64,000 bases of DNA from Bacteroidota bacterium (GTDB lineage Bacteria; Bacteroidota; Ignavibacteria; Kryptoniales; JAKASW01), in contig JAJZNW010000109.1 in assembly GCA_021811615.1 (NCBI GenBank), forward strand, positions 25,676 through 89,675. The letters run 5' to 3'. How positions within the stretch are numbered: the stretch's first letter is position 1; every line of letters begins with the position of its first letter. The notes under the pieces were generated by a model. The model was not told the origin of the DNA and did no database searches. It saw only the letters and a list, made by a program, of their open reading frames with translations. Position numbers and translations under genes: made by a program. This document shows, piece by piece, positions 54,276 to 63,159 of the stretch.

Positions 54276-57116
54276 ATGAAGATCGTAGCGGTTTCTCTGT
54301 TCATACTGGGGATGTGTTCCCTTTCTGCGATCGCGCAGAAGAATTACCGGCTCACTAAGAGCGGTGTGATTGTAACGGTGGCGGGCACCGTGACTAACGG
54401 TGCCAGGTTAGTTCGTGTAGAGCCGGTTTCCGACAGGATAATCCGTGTTACGGCGGTTAATGCGACCGGCTTCCCAAAGTTCGAGAGCCTGATGATCGCC
54501 GGCAAATTGCCGGTTGCGAAGTGGAGTGCCTCGGAGTCGGGCGGCGAAGTTGTCGTCAGAACTTCGGAGCTGCAGGTCAGAATCTCGACGAAGACTGGTG
54601 CGATTCAGTTTTGCGATGTGAAAGGGACTCCGGTCCTTACGGAGCTTAAGGACGGCGGTAAAACGATAAAGCCGGTCACTCTCGAAGGGAAGCATCTTTT
54701 CGGGATACGCGATCAGTTCCAATCCCCTCCAGATGAGGCGTTCTACGGACTCGGCCAGCAGCAGGAGGGGCTTTTCAATTACAAGGGACAGGACGTCGAC
54801 CTGTATCAATACAACACCAAGATATCCATCCCGTTTATAGTGTCGAGCAGGCATTACGGCATCCTGTGGGACAACTACTCGCGCTCCAAGTTTGGCGATC
54901 CGCGCGACTATGCCAATCTGTCGGCTGCGTTCAAGCTCTTCGGGGCAGATGGGAAAGAAGGAGGATTGACTGCCAGGTATACGAGAGAGTCCGATACAGC
55001 TAAGACCGAAGTTGAACGGGCTGAATCTGAGATCGACTACGAATTCATACCGGACCTCAAGAAACTTCCCGAAGGATACTCACTGGCCGGCGGAGAGGTG
55101 ACCTGGGACGGTTCCATCGAGCCGGATTCCACCGGGCTTTATTACTTTCGCCTTTACGCGGCGGGCCACTGCAAAATGTGGATCGGCAATAAGCTCATCG
55201 CCGATCGCTGGCGTCAGTCGTGGAACGCCTTCGTCCATCTTTTCAGCCTGGAGCTCGAAAAGGGGCACAGATATCCCATCCGCATCGAATGGATCCCTGA
55301 TGGCGGAGAGTCGTTCCTTTCGTTGAAGGCCAAGACTCCGGTTTCTTCTGCGGAACAAAACGAGCTCTCGCTCTATTCGGAATATGCCCGCCAGTTGGAT
55401 TATTACTTCATCTACGGCCACGACATCGACAGCATAATTGGCGGCTACCGGGAACTCACCGGTAAGGCATTGATACCTCCGAAGTGGGCGTTCGGTTTCT
55501 GGCAGAGCAGGGAGAGGTACAAAACACAGAATGAACTTCTACAGGTAGCGAAAGAATACAGGAAGCTGAAGATACCCTTCGACAATATCGTGCAGGACTG
55601 GTTCTACTGGCCCGAGAGCGAGTGGGGAAGCATGGAATTCGACAGTACGCGATATCCCGACCCTGAAGCGATGGTCGACGAAGTGCATAAACTTCATGAG
55701 CATATAATGATTTCTGTCTGGGCGAAATTCTATAAGGGAATAAAAAATTTCGACAGGATGATGGACAGGGGATACCTCTACATGGGAAACCTGGACATGA
55801 AAAACAGGGACTGGGTAGGCAAAGGATATCTTTCCACATTTTACGACGCCCTCAATCCTGGCGCGCGGAAGTTGTTCTGGAAAATGGTGGACGAAAAGCT
55901 CTATCCGCTTGGATTCGACGCGTGGTGGCTCGATTCCGATGAACCCGATATGCAGTCGAACCTCCCGATGGCGACCCGCAAATATCTGATGGACCCCACT
56001 TACCTCGGACCCGGAGCCGAGTACTTCGATGCCTATCCGCTCGAGCATTGCAAAGGCTTCTACAAAGGGCTGATGTCCGAAAATCCGGACAAGCGTGTCT
56101 TCATACTGAGCCGTTCCGCGTACGCGGGCTCGCAGCGCTACGGTGTGGCCGTCTGGAGCGGAGACATCGCATCGACGTGGCAGGACCTGAAAGGTCAATT
56201 GCCGGCAGGACTGAATTACTCCATGTCGGGACTTCCGTATTGGACGTTCGATATCGGCGGTTTCGCAGTCCCGAACAAGTTCATCGATGCCAGGGGGGAG
56301 GAGCTCCGGGAATGGCGAGAGCTGCTCACGAGGTGGTACGAGTTCGGAGCATTCTGTCCTCTCTACCGCTCCCACGGACAATATCCCTACAGGGAAATAT
56401 TTAATGTCGCCCCGGTCGGAAGTCCGGAGTATGACGCTATGGTCGGCGTAACGAAGCTTCGTTATCGCCTGATGCCGTATATCTATTCGCTCGCCGGAAT
56501 GGTCTACTTCAAGAATTATACTATAATGCGGGCACTCGTCATGGATTTCCAGCGCGATGTGAAAGTGGAAAATCTCAGTGACGAATACATGTTCGGTCCA
56601 GCGCTTCTTGTTGCGCCCGTTACTTCCTACATGGAAAGGACGAAGGATGTCTATCTACCGGAGGGAACCGGGTGGTACTATTTCTATTCGGGGAAATATT
56701 CCGCCGGCGGGAAGAAGGTGACAGTAAACGCCCCTCTCAACAAGATACCGCTGTTTGTGCGCGAAGGTTCGATAATCCCGGCGGGACCCGTTATCCAGTA
56801 TGCCGAGGAAAAAACAAACGGCAATATTACTCTGTATGTTTATGCCGGCAAGGATGGCGAGTTCACTCTTTACGAAGATGAGAATAACAACAACGATTAT
56901 CGGAAGGGAATCTATTCGACTATAGAGTTCAGTTGGAACCAGGCAAAGCGGGTTTTGGCAATCGGGAAACGTGAAGGCAAATATCCCGGAATGATTAACG
57001 CGAGGACCTTCCGCGTTGTCGTCGTGTCCCGTGAAGAGCCTGCAGGTTTCGGAGCAATTTCGAAAATGGAGAAGACTGTGAAATATGTCGGAGAGAAAGT
57101 AACGGTAACGTTCTAA
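54276..57116 (+). CDS. Exported GH31 alpha-xylosidase with PA14 insert
   Basis: Exported GH31 enzyme of 946 residues with signal peptide about 1-20. The N-terminal beta domain contains PPDEAFYGLGQQQEGLFNYKG. A PA14 module (about 245-370, VTWDGSIEPDSTGLYYFRLY, KMWIGNKLIADRW) is inserted before the barrel. KWAFGFWQSRERYKT starts the catalytic domain; WWLDSDEPD has nucleophile D553 and VWSGDIASTWQDL has acid/base D630. GH31 alpha-xylosidases with this PA14 insertion, such as those of Cellvibrio japonicus and Bacteroides ovatus, act on xyloglucan oligosaccharides, so xyloglucan is the best inferred target. Ribosome site AGGGGCA. Confidence 0.9.
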   Translation: MKIVAVSLFILGMCSLSAIAQKNYRLTKSGVIVTVAGTVTNGARLVRVEPVSDRIIRVTAVNATGFPKFESLMIAGKLPVAKWSASESGGEVVVRTSELQVRISTKTGAIQFCDVKGTPVLTELKDGGKTIKPVTLEGKHLFGIRDQFQSPPDEAFYGLGQQQEGLFNYKGQDVDLYQYNTKISIPFIVSSRHYGILWDNYSRSKFGDPRDYANLSAAFKLFGADGKEGGLTARYTRESDTAKTEVERAESEIDYEFIPDLKKLPEGYSLAGGEVTWDGSIEPDSTGLYYFRLYAAGHCKMWIGNKLIADRWRQSWNAFVHLFSLELEKGHRYPIRIEWIPDGGESFLSLKAKTPVSSAEQNELSLYSEYARQLDYYFIYGHDIDSIIGGYRELTGKALIPPKWAFGFWQSRERYKTQNELLQVAKEYRKLKIPFDNIVQDWFYWPESEWGSMEFDSTRYPDPEAMVDEVHKLHEHIMISVWAKFYKGIKNFDRMMDRGYLYMGNLDMKNRDWVGKGYLSTFYDALNPGARKLFWKMVDEKLYPLGFDAWWLDSDEPDMQSNLPMATRKYLMDPTYLGPGAEYFDAYPLEHCKGFYKGLMSENPDKRVFILSRSAYAGSQRYGVAVWSGDIASTWQDLKGQLPAGLNYSMSGLPYWTFDIGGFAVPNKFIDARGEELREWRELLTRWYEFGAFCPLYRSHGQYPYREIFNVAPVGSPEYDAMVGVTKLRYRLMPYIYSLAGMVYFKNYTIMRALVMDFQRDVKVENLSDEYMFGPALLVAPVTSYMERTKDVYLPEGTGWYYFYSGKYSAGGKKVTVNAPLNKIPLFVREGSIIPAGPVIQYAEEKTNGNITLYVYAGKDGEFTLYEDENNNNDYRKGIYSTIEFSWNQAKRVLAIGKREGKYPGMINARTFRVVVVSREEPAGFGAISKMEKTVKYVGEKVTVTF

Positions 57117-57232
57117 ATCCGTTTGGCGCATATGCTTTGTTGCAATATGAATTGATGTCTCCGCTGGGCGTTATTCCCCGGTCGTCAAGCCCATTCAAAG
57201 ATATGGAACACGGATGGGACGAGAAAACACTG

Positions 57233-57281
57233 ATTCCCACGGATCTTTACCATGTGGTGAGAATATCTGATCCGTGGGAAT
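57233..57281. repeat. Inverted repeat, 13-bp perfect arms
   Basis: ATTCCCACGGATC (57233-57245) is repeated inverted as GATCCGTGGGAAT (57269-57281) with a 23-base spacer. An additional ACAC/GTGT match lies just outside both arms. There is no T-tract, so a DNA operator or RNA stem are both possible; it lies about 90 bases upstream of a promoter candidate. Confidence 0.55.
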
Positions 57282-57368
57282 TACGTGTTCGTCGGTCCTT
57301 TCCCGGCGCAAGAATCCCGAGCCGTCAAGTTGGGCTGAATCTGTGCTTGAGATTTGGCCCCGTTTTTC

Positions 57369-57404
57369 TTGACTCATCGGGTAATTGGAACTATTATAAT
57401 AGTT
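57369..57404 (+). promoter_or_regulatory. Promoter with overlapping 16-bp palindrome
   Basis: TTGACT (57369-57374) and TATTAT (57392-57397) are spaced by 17 bases. The perfect palindrome AACTATTATAATAGTT (57389-57404) covers the -10 element and the probable start site, as expected for a dimeric repressor site. It would drive the ManA-like gene at 57604 with a leader of about 200 bases. Confidence 0.45.
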
Positions 57405-57603
57405 GAAATCTCCAGGACTTCTGGCTTGAATTGGAAAGCGCGGATAGGACTTGCGGGTAAGTGACTTCTCCCGCAAAGGCCGTCGCACCATCAGCCTGAC
57501 GCATCGCCGGTCGTCGGTGGTCCCGGGCAACACGCCAATAACTGTTATCCCTGTTCGGAAGAGAATTTATTGCAGGAAAGAACTTCATCCTTACACAGCG
57601 TAA

Positions 57604-59361
57604 ATGAGTAATTTTACGAAATTTCCAAAAGTAGAAGTGGGTAGCGACTACACTGCCGTGACCGGGTGGGAAAATATTTCTCAGGTGATATTAAAGCGCA
57701 TCGCGGAATCTACCTGGAATAGGAATATCGTCGCAGTCGAATATTACCAGGGCGTCCTCGAAGAAGAAACAACGGCGAAACTGGTCTCTCTGCTTGATCC
57801 GCAGCTGGTGATCCTCTCGAAGAGCTGCATGTTTCCCGAGGAAAGAATAAGGGAACTTGTCTATCCCGACGTTACTGACGACAGGATTTTCGGTCGCATG
57901 ACAAAGCTGGAGATCGAAGATTATTTCGACAACGATAAGGTGAACGAGGCCCGCGCCAGGATACGCTCAGTCGAGAACGGATTGGTGCTCGTCATCGGTT
58001 CGGGTGCTTCTTATGTTGCCGGCAAATTTGACATGCTTATCTACGCCGACATGGCAAGGTGGGAAATCCAGCTCCGCATGCGGCAGCATCTCGTCGATAA
58101 CCTTGGAGTCAATAACCGGGCGATCGATGACTGGTCCATTCTCTACAAGCAGGGATACTTCGTCGACTGGAGAGTCTGCGACCGCCTCAAGAAGAAGTTG
58201 ATGGAGAAGTGGGATTATGTCCTCGATACGAACGACAGGAATAACCCGAAGATGGTCGCCGGAAAAGCGGTGCTTGCCGGCCTCACTCAAACTCTGACGC
58301 GCCCTTTCAGCGTCGTTCCGTTTTTCGACCCGGGTCCCTGGGGAGGCCAATGGATGAAAGAGCATTTGGGACTCGATCCCGCCGTCGACAATTATGCCTG
58401 GTGCTTCAACTGCGTCCCGGAAGAGAATAGCCTTCTTCTGAAATTCGGCGAGACAATCATAGAGATACCGTCGATTGACCTGGTGTTTTACGATCCCACG
58501 AAACTGCTTGGCGAAGATATCTTCAGACGTTTCGGAGAAGAGTTTCCGATTCGATTCGACTATCTCGACACTTTCGACGGTGGAAACCTCAGTCTGCAGG
58601 TACATCCATTAACCGAATATATACGCGAGAAGTTCGGTGTCACTTATACTCAGGACGAGAGCTATTACATGATGGATGCCGGGCCCGGTGCAGTCGTCTA
58701 TCTGGGATTGAAGGAGGGCGTCAATCCTTCGGCCATGATAAGTGAACTCGAAGATGCACAGGAGAAGGGGACATATTTCGATGCTGACACGCATGTCGGG
58801 AAATGGCCCGTGAAAAAGCACGACCATTTCCTGATACCTGCGGGCACTGTCCACTGTTCAGGGAAGAACAGCATGGTGCTTGAGATAAGCGCGACTCCAT
58901 ATATCTTCACTTTCAAACTATGGGACTGGGGAAGGCTCGGGCTCGATGGGAGACCGCGTCCCATCAATATCGAACACGGCAAGAACGTAATACAATGGAA
59001 CCGCACAACTTCGTGGACGCGGGAAAACCTGGTAAACCGAATAGAAGCTGTCGCCGCCGGGGACGGATGGCGGGAAGAACGTACCGGCCTTCACGAGTTC
59101 GAGTTCATCGAGACGCGCCGGCACTGGTTTACGAAACCGGTTTTGCACAACACCGGTGGAACCGTGAACGTCCTGAATCTCGTTGAGGGAGACGAGGCCA
59201 TGGTGGAAAGTCCCAAGGATAAATTCACCCCGTTCGTAATTCATTACGCGGAAACGTTCATCGTTCCTGCCGCAGTTGGCGAGTACACAATCCGCCCTTA
59301 CGGAAAGAGTGAAGGGAAGGAATGCGCGACGATCAAGGCCTACGTCCGCGGGAAATCTTAA
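57604..59361 (+). CDS. Large mannose-6-phosphate isomerase-like cupin protein with extra N-terminal domain
   Basis: Cytosolic protein of 585 residues. The C-terminal half (about 255-585) resembles class I mannose-6-phosphate isomerases: LSLQVHPLTEYI (metal-binding Gln-His), DESYYMMDAG, FLIPAGTVHCSGKNSMVLEIS and WNRTTSWTRENLVN. The N-terminal half is not part of normal ManA: it has a beta-strand and glycine loop LVLVIGSGASYVAG followed by LIYADMARWEIQLRMRQ, recalling a nucleotide-kinase-like fold but without a Walker lysine. Similar long ManA-like proteins occur in FCB polysaccharide loci. The two-domain make-up suggests phosphorylation-coupled or metabolite-sensing isomerisation, but this is inference. 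No Shine-Dalgarno is evident. Confidence 0.75.
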   Translation: MSNFTKFPKVEVGSDYTAVTGWENISQVILKRIAESTWNRNIVAVEYYQGVLEEETTAKLVSLLDPQLVILSKSCMFPEERIRELVYPDVTDDRIFGRMTKLEIEDYFDNDKVNEARARIRSVENGLVLVIGSGASYVAGKFDMLIYADMARWEIQLRMRQHLVDNLGVNNRAIDDWSILYKQGYFVDWRVCDRLKKKLMEKWDYVLDTNDRNNPKMVAGKAVLAGLTQTLTRPFSVVPFFDPGPWGGQWMKEHLGLDPAVDNYAWCFNCVPEENSLLLKFGETIIEIPSIDLVFYDPTKLLGEDIFRRFGEEFPIRFDYLDTFDGGNLSLQVHPLTEYIREKFGVTYTQDESYYMMDAGPGAVVYLGLKEGVNPSAMISELEDAQEKGTYFDADTHVGKWPVKKHDHFLIPAGTVHCSGKNSMVLEISATPYIFTFKLWDWGRLGLDGRPRPINIEHGKNVIQWNRTTSWTRENLVNRIEAVAAGDGWREERTGLHEFEFIETRRHWFTKPVLHNTGGTVNVLNLVEGDEAMVESPKDKFTPFVIHYAETFIVPAAVGEYTIRPYGKSEGKECATIKAYVRGKS

Positions 59362-59392
59362 CGTGTGATCATACTCAGTTAGAGGGAGAACA

Positions 59393-60736
59393 ATGAAGGA
59401 AAAGACAAATACATTCCTGATAATAGCGTCGGTGGTCGCTGCGCTCGGAGGATTGCTGTTCGGGTTCGACACGGCCGTAATCTCGGGGACCACTCCGTTC
59501 ATTCAGCCGTTCTTTCACCTCAGCGACGTCGGACTCGGCTGGACAGTGAGCAGTCTTCTGATAGGCTGCATCGTCGGCGTGACGCTGTCGGGACGCCCCG
59601 GCGATCTCTTCGGAAGAAGGAACACCTTGAGAGTCGCCGCGCTCGTATTCTTTGTCTCTGCCATCGGCTCATCGCTGGCCGCGAAGCTCTGGATATTCAT
59701 CGTGTTCAGGTTCTTCGGCGGAATCGCCGTAGGCACGGCTTCAATGCTCTCGCCGATGTATATCTCCGAAATCTCGCCAGGAGCCAGGAGAGGGGCGCTC
59801 GTATCCCTCAATCAGCTCGCGATCGTGATCGGGATCCTGATCGCCTTTTTCTCGAATTATCTCCTTGTCGGTGCCGGCCCGGACAACTGGCGCTGGATGC
59901 TGGCAGTGATGGGACTCCCCGCTTTGTTCTTCTTCGTTTCACTTCTCTTCGTTCCCGAAAGTCCGAGATGGCTCGTGCAAAAGGGAAAGACCGAAGAGGC
60001 ATTCGGCATCTTGAGCAGGATCAACGGCGCCGGGAAGGCGTCATCGGAGCTGCGCGACATTGAGTCAAGTGTGCAGAACGAAGAGCAGGGGACTTACCGC
60101 GAGGTGTTCTCGAAGGAGCTGCGGCCGCTTCTTATGATCGGCGTGCTGCTCGCGATCTTCCAGCAGATGACTGGGATCAATTCTATAATGTACTACGCGC
60201 CGATAATTTTTCAGAAGATAGGCAACGGAACGAGCTCGGCGCTGATGCAGACGATCGCCGTCGGGGCGGTCAACCTGACTTTCACAATAGTGTCGCTCAA
60301 ACTCATAGACCGGTGGGGACGGAAGCCGCTTCTGATCGTCGGTGCGGTCGGCATGGTCGTTTCTCTCGCGGTCATTGCAATCGCCTTCTTCACGCATCAT
60401 TTCGAAGGTTACCTTATTCTGGTCTTCATCCTCATCTTCATCGCCTCCTTCGCCGTCTCGATCGGACCGGTCGCGTGGGTAGTCATCGCTGAGATTTTCC
60501 CGAACAAGCTGCGGAGCAAGGCGATGTCGGTCGCTATCGTCACGCTTTGGACATTTACATTTCTGGTATCGCTTACCTTCCCCGTCATACTCGACAGGCT
60601 CGGCGGCGGAGCGGCGTTCGCGATATTCGGAATAATGTGTCTGCTCCTTCTCTTCTACGTCATCTTCAGGCTTCCCGAGACTAAAGGAAAGAGCCTCGAG
60701 GAACTCGAGAGAATACTCGTGTCCAAGCGAGGCTAA
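59393..60736 (+). CDS. MFS sugar porter (xylose/glucose:H+ symporter type)
   Basis: Inner-membrane sugar:proton symporter of 447 residues, 12 predicted spans, sugar porter family (XylE/GlcP-like). Signatures: GGLLFGFDTAVISGT in span 1, GRPGDLFGRRNTL in loop 2-3, RFFGGIAVGTASMLSPMYISEISPG, PESPRWLVQKGKTEEA, QQMTGINSIMYYAP in span 7, DRWGRKPLLIVGA, and LPETKGKSLEELE at the C-terminus. Ribosome site AGAGGGAG, 31 bases after the ManA-like gene, so probably co-transcribed. It likely imports a monosaccharide such as mannose, xylose, galactose or glucose released by the exported enzymes. Confidence 0.93.
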   Translation: MKEKTNTFLIIASVVAALGGLLFGFDTAVISGTTPFIQPFFHLSDVGLGWTVSSLLIGCIVGVTLSGRPGDLFGRRNTLRVAALVFFVSAIGSSLAAKLWIFIVFRFFGGIAVGTASMLSPMYISEISPGARRGALVSLNQLAIVIGILIAFFSNYLLVGAGPDNWRWMLAVMGLPALFFFVSLLFVPESPRWLVQKGKTEEAFGILSRINGAGKASSELRDIESSVQNEEQGTYREVFSKELRPLLMIGVLLAIFQQMTGINSIMYYAPIIFQKIGNGTSSALMQTIAVGAVNLTFTIVSLKLIDRWGRKPLLIVGAVGMVVSLAVIAIAFFTHHFEGYLILVFILIFIASFAVSIGPVAWVVIAEIFPNKLRSKAMSVAIVTLWTFTFLVSLTFPVILDRLGGGAAFAIFGIMCLLLLFYVIFRLPETKGKSLEELERILVSKRG

Positions 60737-60744
60737 GCGATAGC

Positions 60745-60805
60745 ACGCGGGTCACATGAAAGATTCGGATAACAGCGGATTATCCGGCGTATTGTGAACC
60801 CGCGT
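60745..60805. terminator. Bidirectional hairpin between convergent genes
   Basis: ACGCGGGTCACA (60745-60756) pairs with TGTGAACCCGCGT (60793-60805) with one bulged base; inside it, GGATAA and TTATCC form a second stem. It fills the gap between the MFS porter and the minus-strand YhcH-family gene and reaches that gene's stop codon. Confidence 0.6.
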
Positions 60806-61254
60806 TAGTCAATCCTGACTTTCACGACACATTTATGGACGGGTCCGTCCGATATCATCGGCGCGTGCGCGTCACCCGGGAAAAATATGGCAAACATGGC
60901 AGGCTTAAGTACGAGATATGTCTGCGGTTGATCAGAGAAAAACTCGATGTCTCTTTCATCGTTGTACGCGGTCTGAACTGTCCGGCAGTCGCCTCCCGGC
61001 TTCCATCCGGTCCGCTCGTTTCCGTCAATAAGAAACTGAATATCGATGTAGTTTCGATGGGCTTCCAGCAGCGCGTCCTCCCTCAACTTCCCGTGGCCTT
61101 TCTGGATAAGCGCGAACACATTGTCGCCTTCTATTTGATGTTTGCCGGTGTTGAGTGAATCCAGATCGTCCCGCCGGAGGAAGTCAAAGGCTTTCTTGAA
61201 TCCGTGATGAAGTCCGAAGTATGTGTCGGCGTTGGAAATCGTATCGAGGATCAT
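60805..61254 (-). CDS. YhcH/YjgK/YiaL family cupin
   Basis: Small double-stranded beta-helix protein of 149 residues, the full family length, and the only minus-strand gene here. Typical stretches are HQIEGDNVFALIQKG, EAHRNYIDIQFLIDG (including the metal-ligand His/Asp cluster), and PGDAHAPMI near the C-terminus. Relatives include EbgC, a subunit of the evolved beta-galactosidase, and proteins of sialic acid loci; a sugar anomerase or isomerase role is suspected for the family. The ribosome site (GAAGGAG on the minus strand) supports the start. It is transcribed toward the MFS porter. Confidence 0.9.
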   Translation of the reverse strand: MILDTISNADTYFGLHHGFKKAFDFLRRDDLDSLNTGKHQIEGDNVFALIQKGHGKLREDALLEAHRNYIDIQFLIDGNERTGWKPGGDCRTVQTAYNDERDIEFFSDQPQTYLVLKPAMFAIFFPGDAHAPMISDGPVHKCVVKVRID

Positions 61255-61609
61255 GGTGTCACTCCTTCACTTTGAAGTATGGCGTTCATTTTGTAGTTCA
61301 TTCGATATGGCTGTTTCAACTGATTCAAATACAAGTTACGTAATGGATCCGTTAATGAGAATCGGCGAGCCGGTAGTGTCCTGATTAGATTTCCTTTACA
61401 AAAGTGTTTGAAATGAACCGCCAGGATCACGAAGAAACGTCAAGTTCTTCACTTCAGAATTATCCTTCGCGGTTCCTGGCGGACTTTGCAGTAAGCTAAG
61501 AACTTTCTTAGACAACGCGTGTTGAAATTAGGACACTACCGACGACCCTGCCGGCTGTTTGTAGCGGAATTAATTTGCTAAATTATTGTAGCAGACAAGG
61601 AAACGACCG
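61255..61609. other. Divergent intergenic region carrying a MITE-like element
   Basis: About 355 bases between the divergent YhcH-family and Gfo/Idh/MocA genes. Promoters for both must lie here, but I cannot place them with confidence. Half of it is the inverted-repeat element at 61371-61541. Confidence 0.5.
61371..61541. mobile_element. MITE-like element with 16-bp terminal inverted repeats
   Basis: The ends CGGTAGTGTCCTGATT (61371-61386) and AATTAGGACACTACCG (61526-61541) are inverted repeats with one mismatch. A second inverted pair lies inside: AACCGCCAGGA near 61411 and the CGGTTCCTGGCGG stretch near 61473, with CGAAG/CTTCG between, so the whole 171 bp can fold into a long hairpin. No coding capacity. 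TA dinucleotides at the repeat borders would suit an IS630/Tc1-type target, but a longer target duplication is not visible. Confidence 0.6.
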
Positions 61610-62602
61610 ATGAAAATAAAACTGGGCATCATAGGAACGGGAATCGCCGCGAAGGAGCTTCATTTGCCGGCGCTTGTGAGTCTTGAAGACAAATTCGAAA
61701 TTACCTGTGTCTGCAACCATACAGAGCCGAAGGCCAGACAATTTGCCGCCGCGGTCGGGAACGTACCGTATTTCCTCGACTACAGAGAACTTCTCGCGAG
61801 AAAGGATGTGGATGCGGTCGATATCATTCTTCCCATCCAGCTGAATTGTAAGGTCGTGCTCGATTCTCTGGAGGCTGGAAAACACGTGATAGTCGAAAAA
61901 CCGATCGCATCGAATCTCGACGATGCAGCGTTTATGGCGACGTTCCCGGAAAGATTCGATCGGGTCATGATGGTCGCAGAGAATTACAGGTACAATCCCG
62001 TTTTCAAAAGGGTAAAAGATCTTATGTCCGGCGGGAAGATCGGCGAGCCGTACTCCGTCTTCTGGGATCAACTTACGTTAACGGATGAGTCTAACAAGTT
62101 TGCGAAGACTCAGTGGCGTATCGATCACCAGTACCCGGGGGGATTCGTAATGGATGCCGGCATACACAACATTGCGGTCCTTCGCGACCTGTTCGGTGAG
62201 ATGAAATCGGGCATCGCATACAATCGAAGTGTGAATCCATCCATCGGGAGAATGGACTCGATGTCGCTGCAGTTTGTATTCGAAAGCGGCGTGAGCGGCT
62301 CTCTCGATTTATACTTCAGTGCGCAGGGGATGAGCAAGAATGAACTGACCATACTCGGGAGCGAGGGATCGGTCGTTGTTCAGGGAAATGTTCTGACGGT
62401 GAAGCGCAGGGGCAAAGGGGAAACGCGCGAGGTCATCGAGACCGACCGGGGATACAAAGGTCAGCTCGAAGATTTTTATGAGTCTATCGTAAATCACAAA
62501 ACACCGTTGAGCACATTTCAGGAGGCTTTCAAGGATTTCAAGACGATGGTTCTGGCTCTTGATTCCGCCATGAAATGGGAAGAACTTAGGTTTGCGGAGT
62601 GA
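61610..62602 (+). CDS. Gfo/Idh/MocA family oxidoreductase
   Basis: Cytosolic NAD(P)-dependent sugar or cyclitol dehydrogenase of 330 residues. The Rossmann motif is at the start (LGIIGTGIAAKELHLPAL), the conserved HVIVEKPIASNLDDA follows near residue 90, and the C-terminal alpha/beta domain has GGFVMDAGIHNIAVLRDLFG with the family Asp-His pair. Substrate unknown; family members oxidise glucose, inositol or sugar derivatives. Ribosome site AAGGAAACG. The small exported gene starts 50 bases further on. Confidence 0.9.
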   Translation: MKIKLGIIGTGIAAKELHLPALVSLEDKFEITCVCNHTEPKARQFAAAVGNVPYFLDYRELLARKDVDAVDIILPIQLNCKVVLDSLEAGKHVIVEKPIASNLDDAAFMATFPERFDRVMMVAENYRYNPVFKRVKDLMSGGKIGEPYSVFWDQLTLTDESNKFAKTQWRIDHQYPGGFVMDAGIHNIAVLRDLFGEMKSGIAYNRSVNPSIGRMDSMSLQFVFESGVSGSLDLYFSAQGMSKNELTILGSEGSVVVQGNVLTVKRRGKGETREVIETDRGYKGQLEDFYESIVNHKTPLSTFQEAFKDFKTMVLALDSAMKWEELRFAE

Positions 62603-62652
62603 ATTTGAACCGTCATTTCAATAAGAGAATCAATCAACCCGGAGATAGAACA

Positions 62653-63144
62653 ATGTTTCCAGTGAAAAAGCTCGTTACTCTATGTTCAATCGTTTTGGTT
62701 TTGAGCGCTCTGAATTTCGGAGTAGCGTCGGCCCAGGAGCCTCAGATCGGGGCTCAGAACGGTCTGACATGGAACGGGCTCAACATCGGGACTCATGCAG
62801 AGACTGTTACTCGAAAGACCTTCTATGTCGATGGCCTTTATAACATGAGCGTCTTCTGGGCGCAGCACGCCCAACTCGTGGAGAATTCGGTAAATTACAA
62901 CGACGCTTTCATAGGTATGAACGTCGGCCAGATACGCAACGGCCTCGACTCGTTTTACGTCGACACGAGGAATTTATATGTCCCTATTATCGACGCGATC
63001 CTCATCGTCAGGCTCCAAAATGCGGGGATCAGACAATCTAAGGTGAAGCAGGTCGTCAGGGAATTCCGTGCGGCGACGATCAACGGAATCGATCCGGCAG
63101 AGGAAAACAAAATCTGGAAGGCAGCGCTTCCATTATTGGAGTGA
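62653..63144 (+). CDS. Small exported protein of unknown function
   Basis: A 163-residue protein with a signal peptide (about 1-27, ending ASAQE). I start it at 62653, with GGAG 10 bases before, rather than at 62599, because the signal peptide begins there. The mature part has no recognised family. It includes WNGLNIGTHAETVTRKTFYVDGLYN in segments, a helical stretch around YNDAFIGMNVGQIRNG, and a predicted C-terminal helix bundle rich in charged residues. It is not rich in cysteine. It lies between a sugar dehydrogenase and an aldolase, in line with them and probably co-transcribed. No function can be given. Confidence 0.7.
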   Translation: MFPVKKLVTLCSIVLVLSALNFGVASAQEPQIGAQNGLTWNGLNIGTHAETVTRKTFYVDGLYNMSVFWAQHAQLVENSVNYNDAFIGMNVGQIRNGLDSFYVDTRNLYVPIIDAILIVRLQNAGIRQSKVKQVVREFRAATINGIDPAEENKIWKAALPLLE

Positions 63145-63159
63145 AAGGGAGGCAATTCA

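Larger units (their letters stand above)
57117..57603. other. Regulatory-looking intergenic region before the ManA-like gene
   Basis: About 490 bases without a supported gene. It contains a 13-bp inverted repeat (57233-57281), a promoter candidate (57369-57397) and a 16-bp perfect palindrome over its -10 box. The short open frames overlap these elements and lack family resemblance. Confidence 0.5.

Noticed and set aside
60835..61158. Plus-strand 107-codon frame opposite the YhcH-family gene
   Set aside because: Antisense shadow; the minus-strand frame has full-length family match and a ribosome site.
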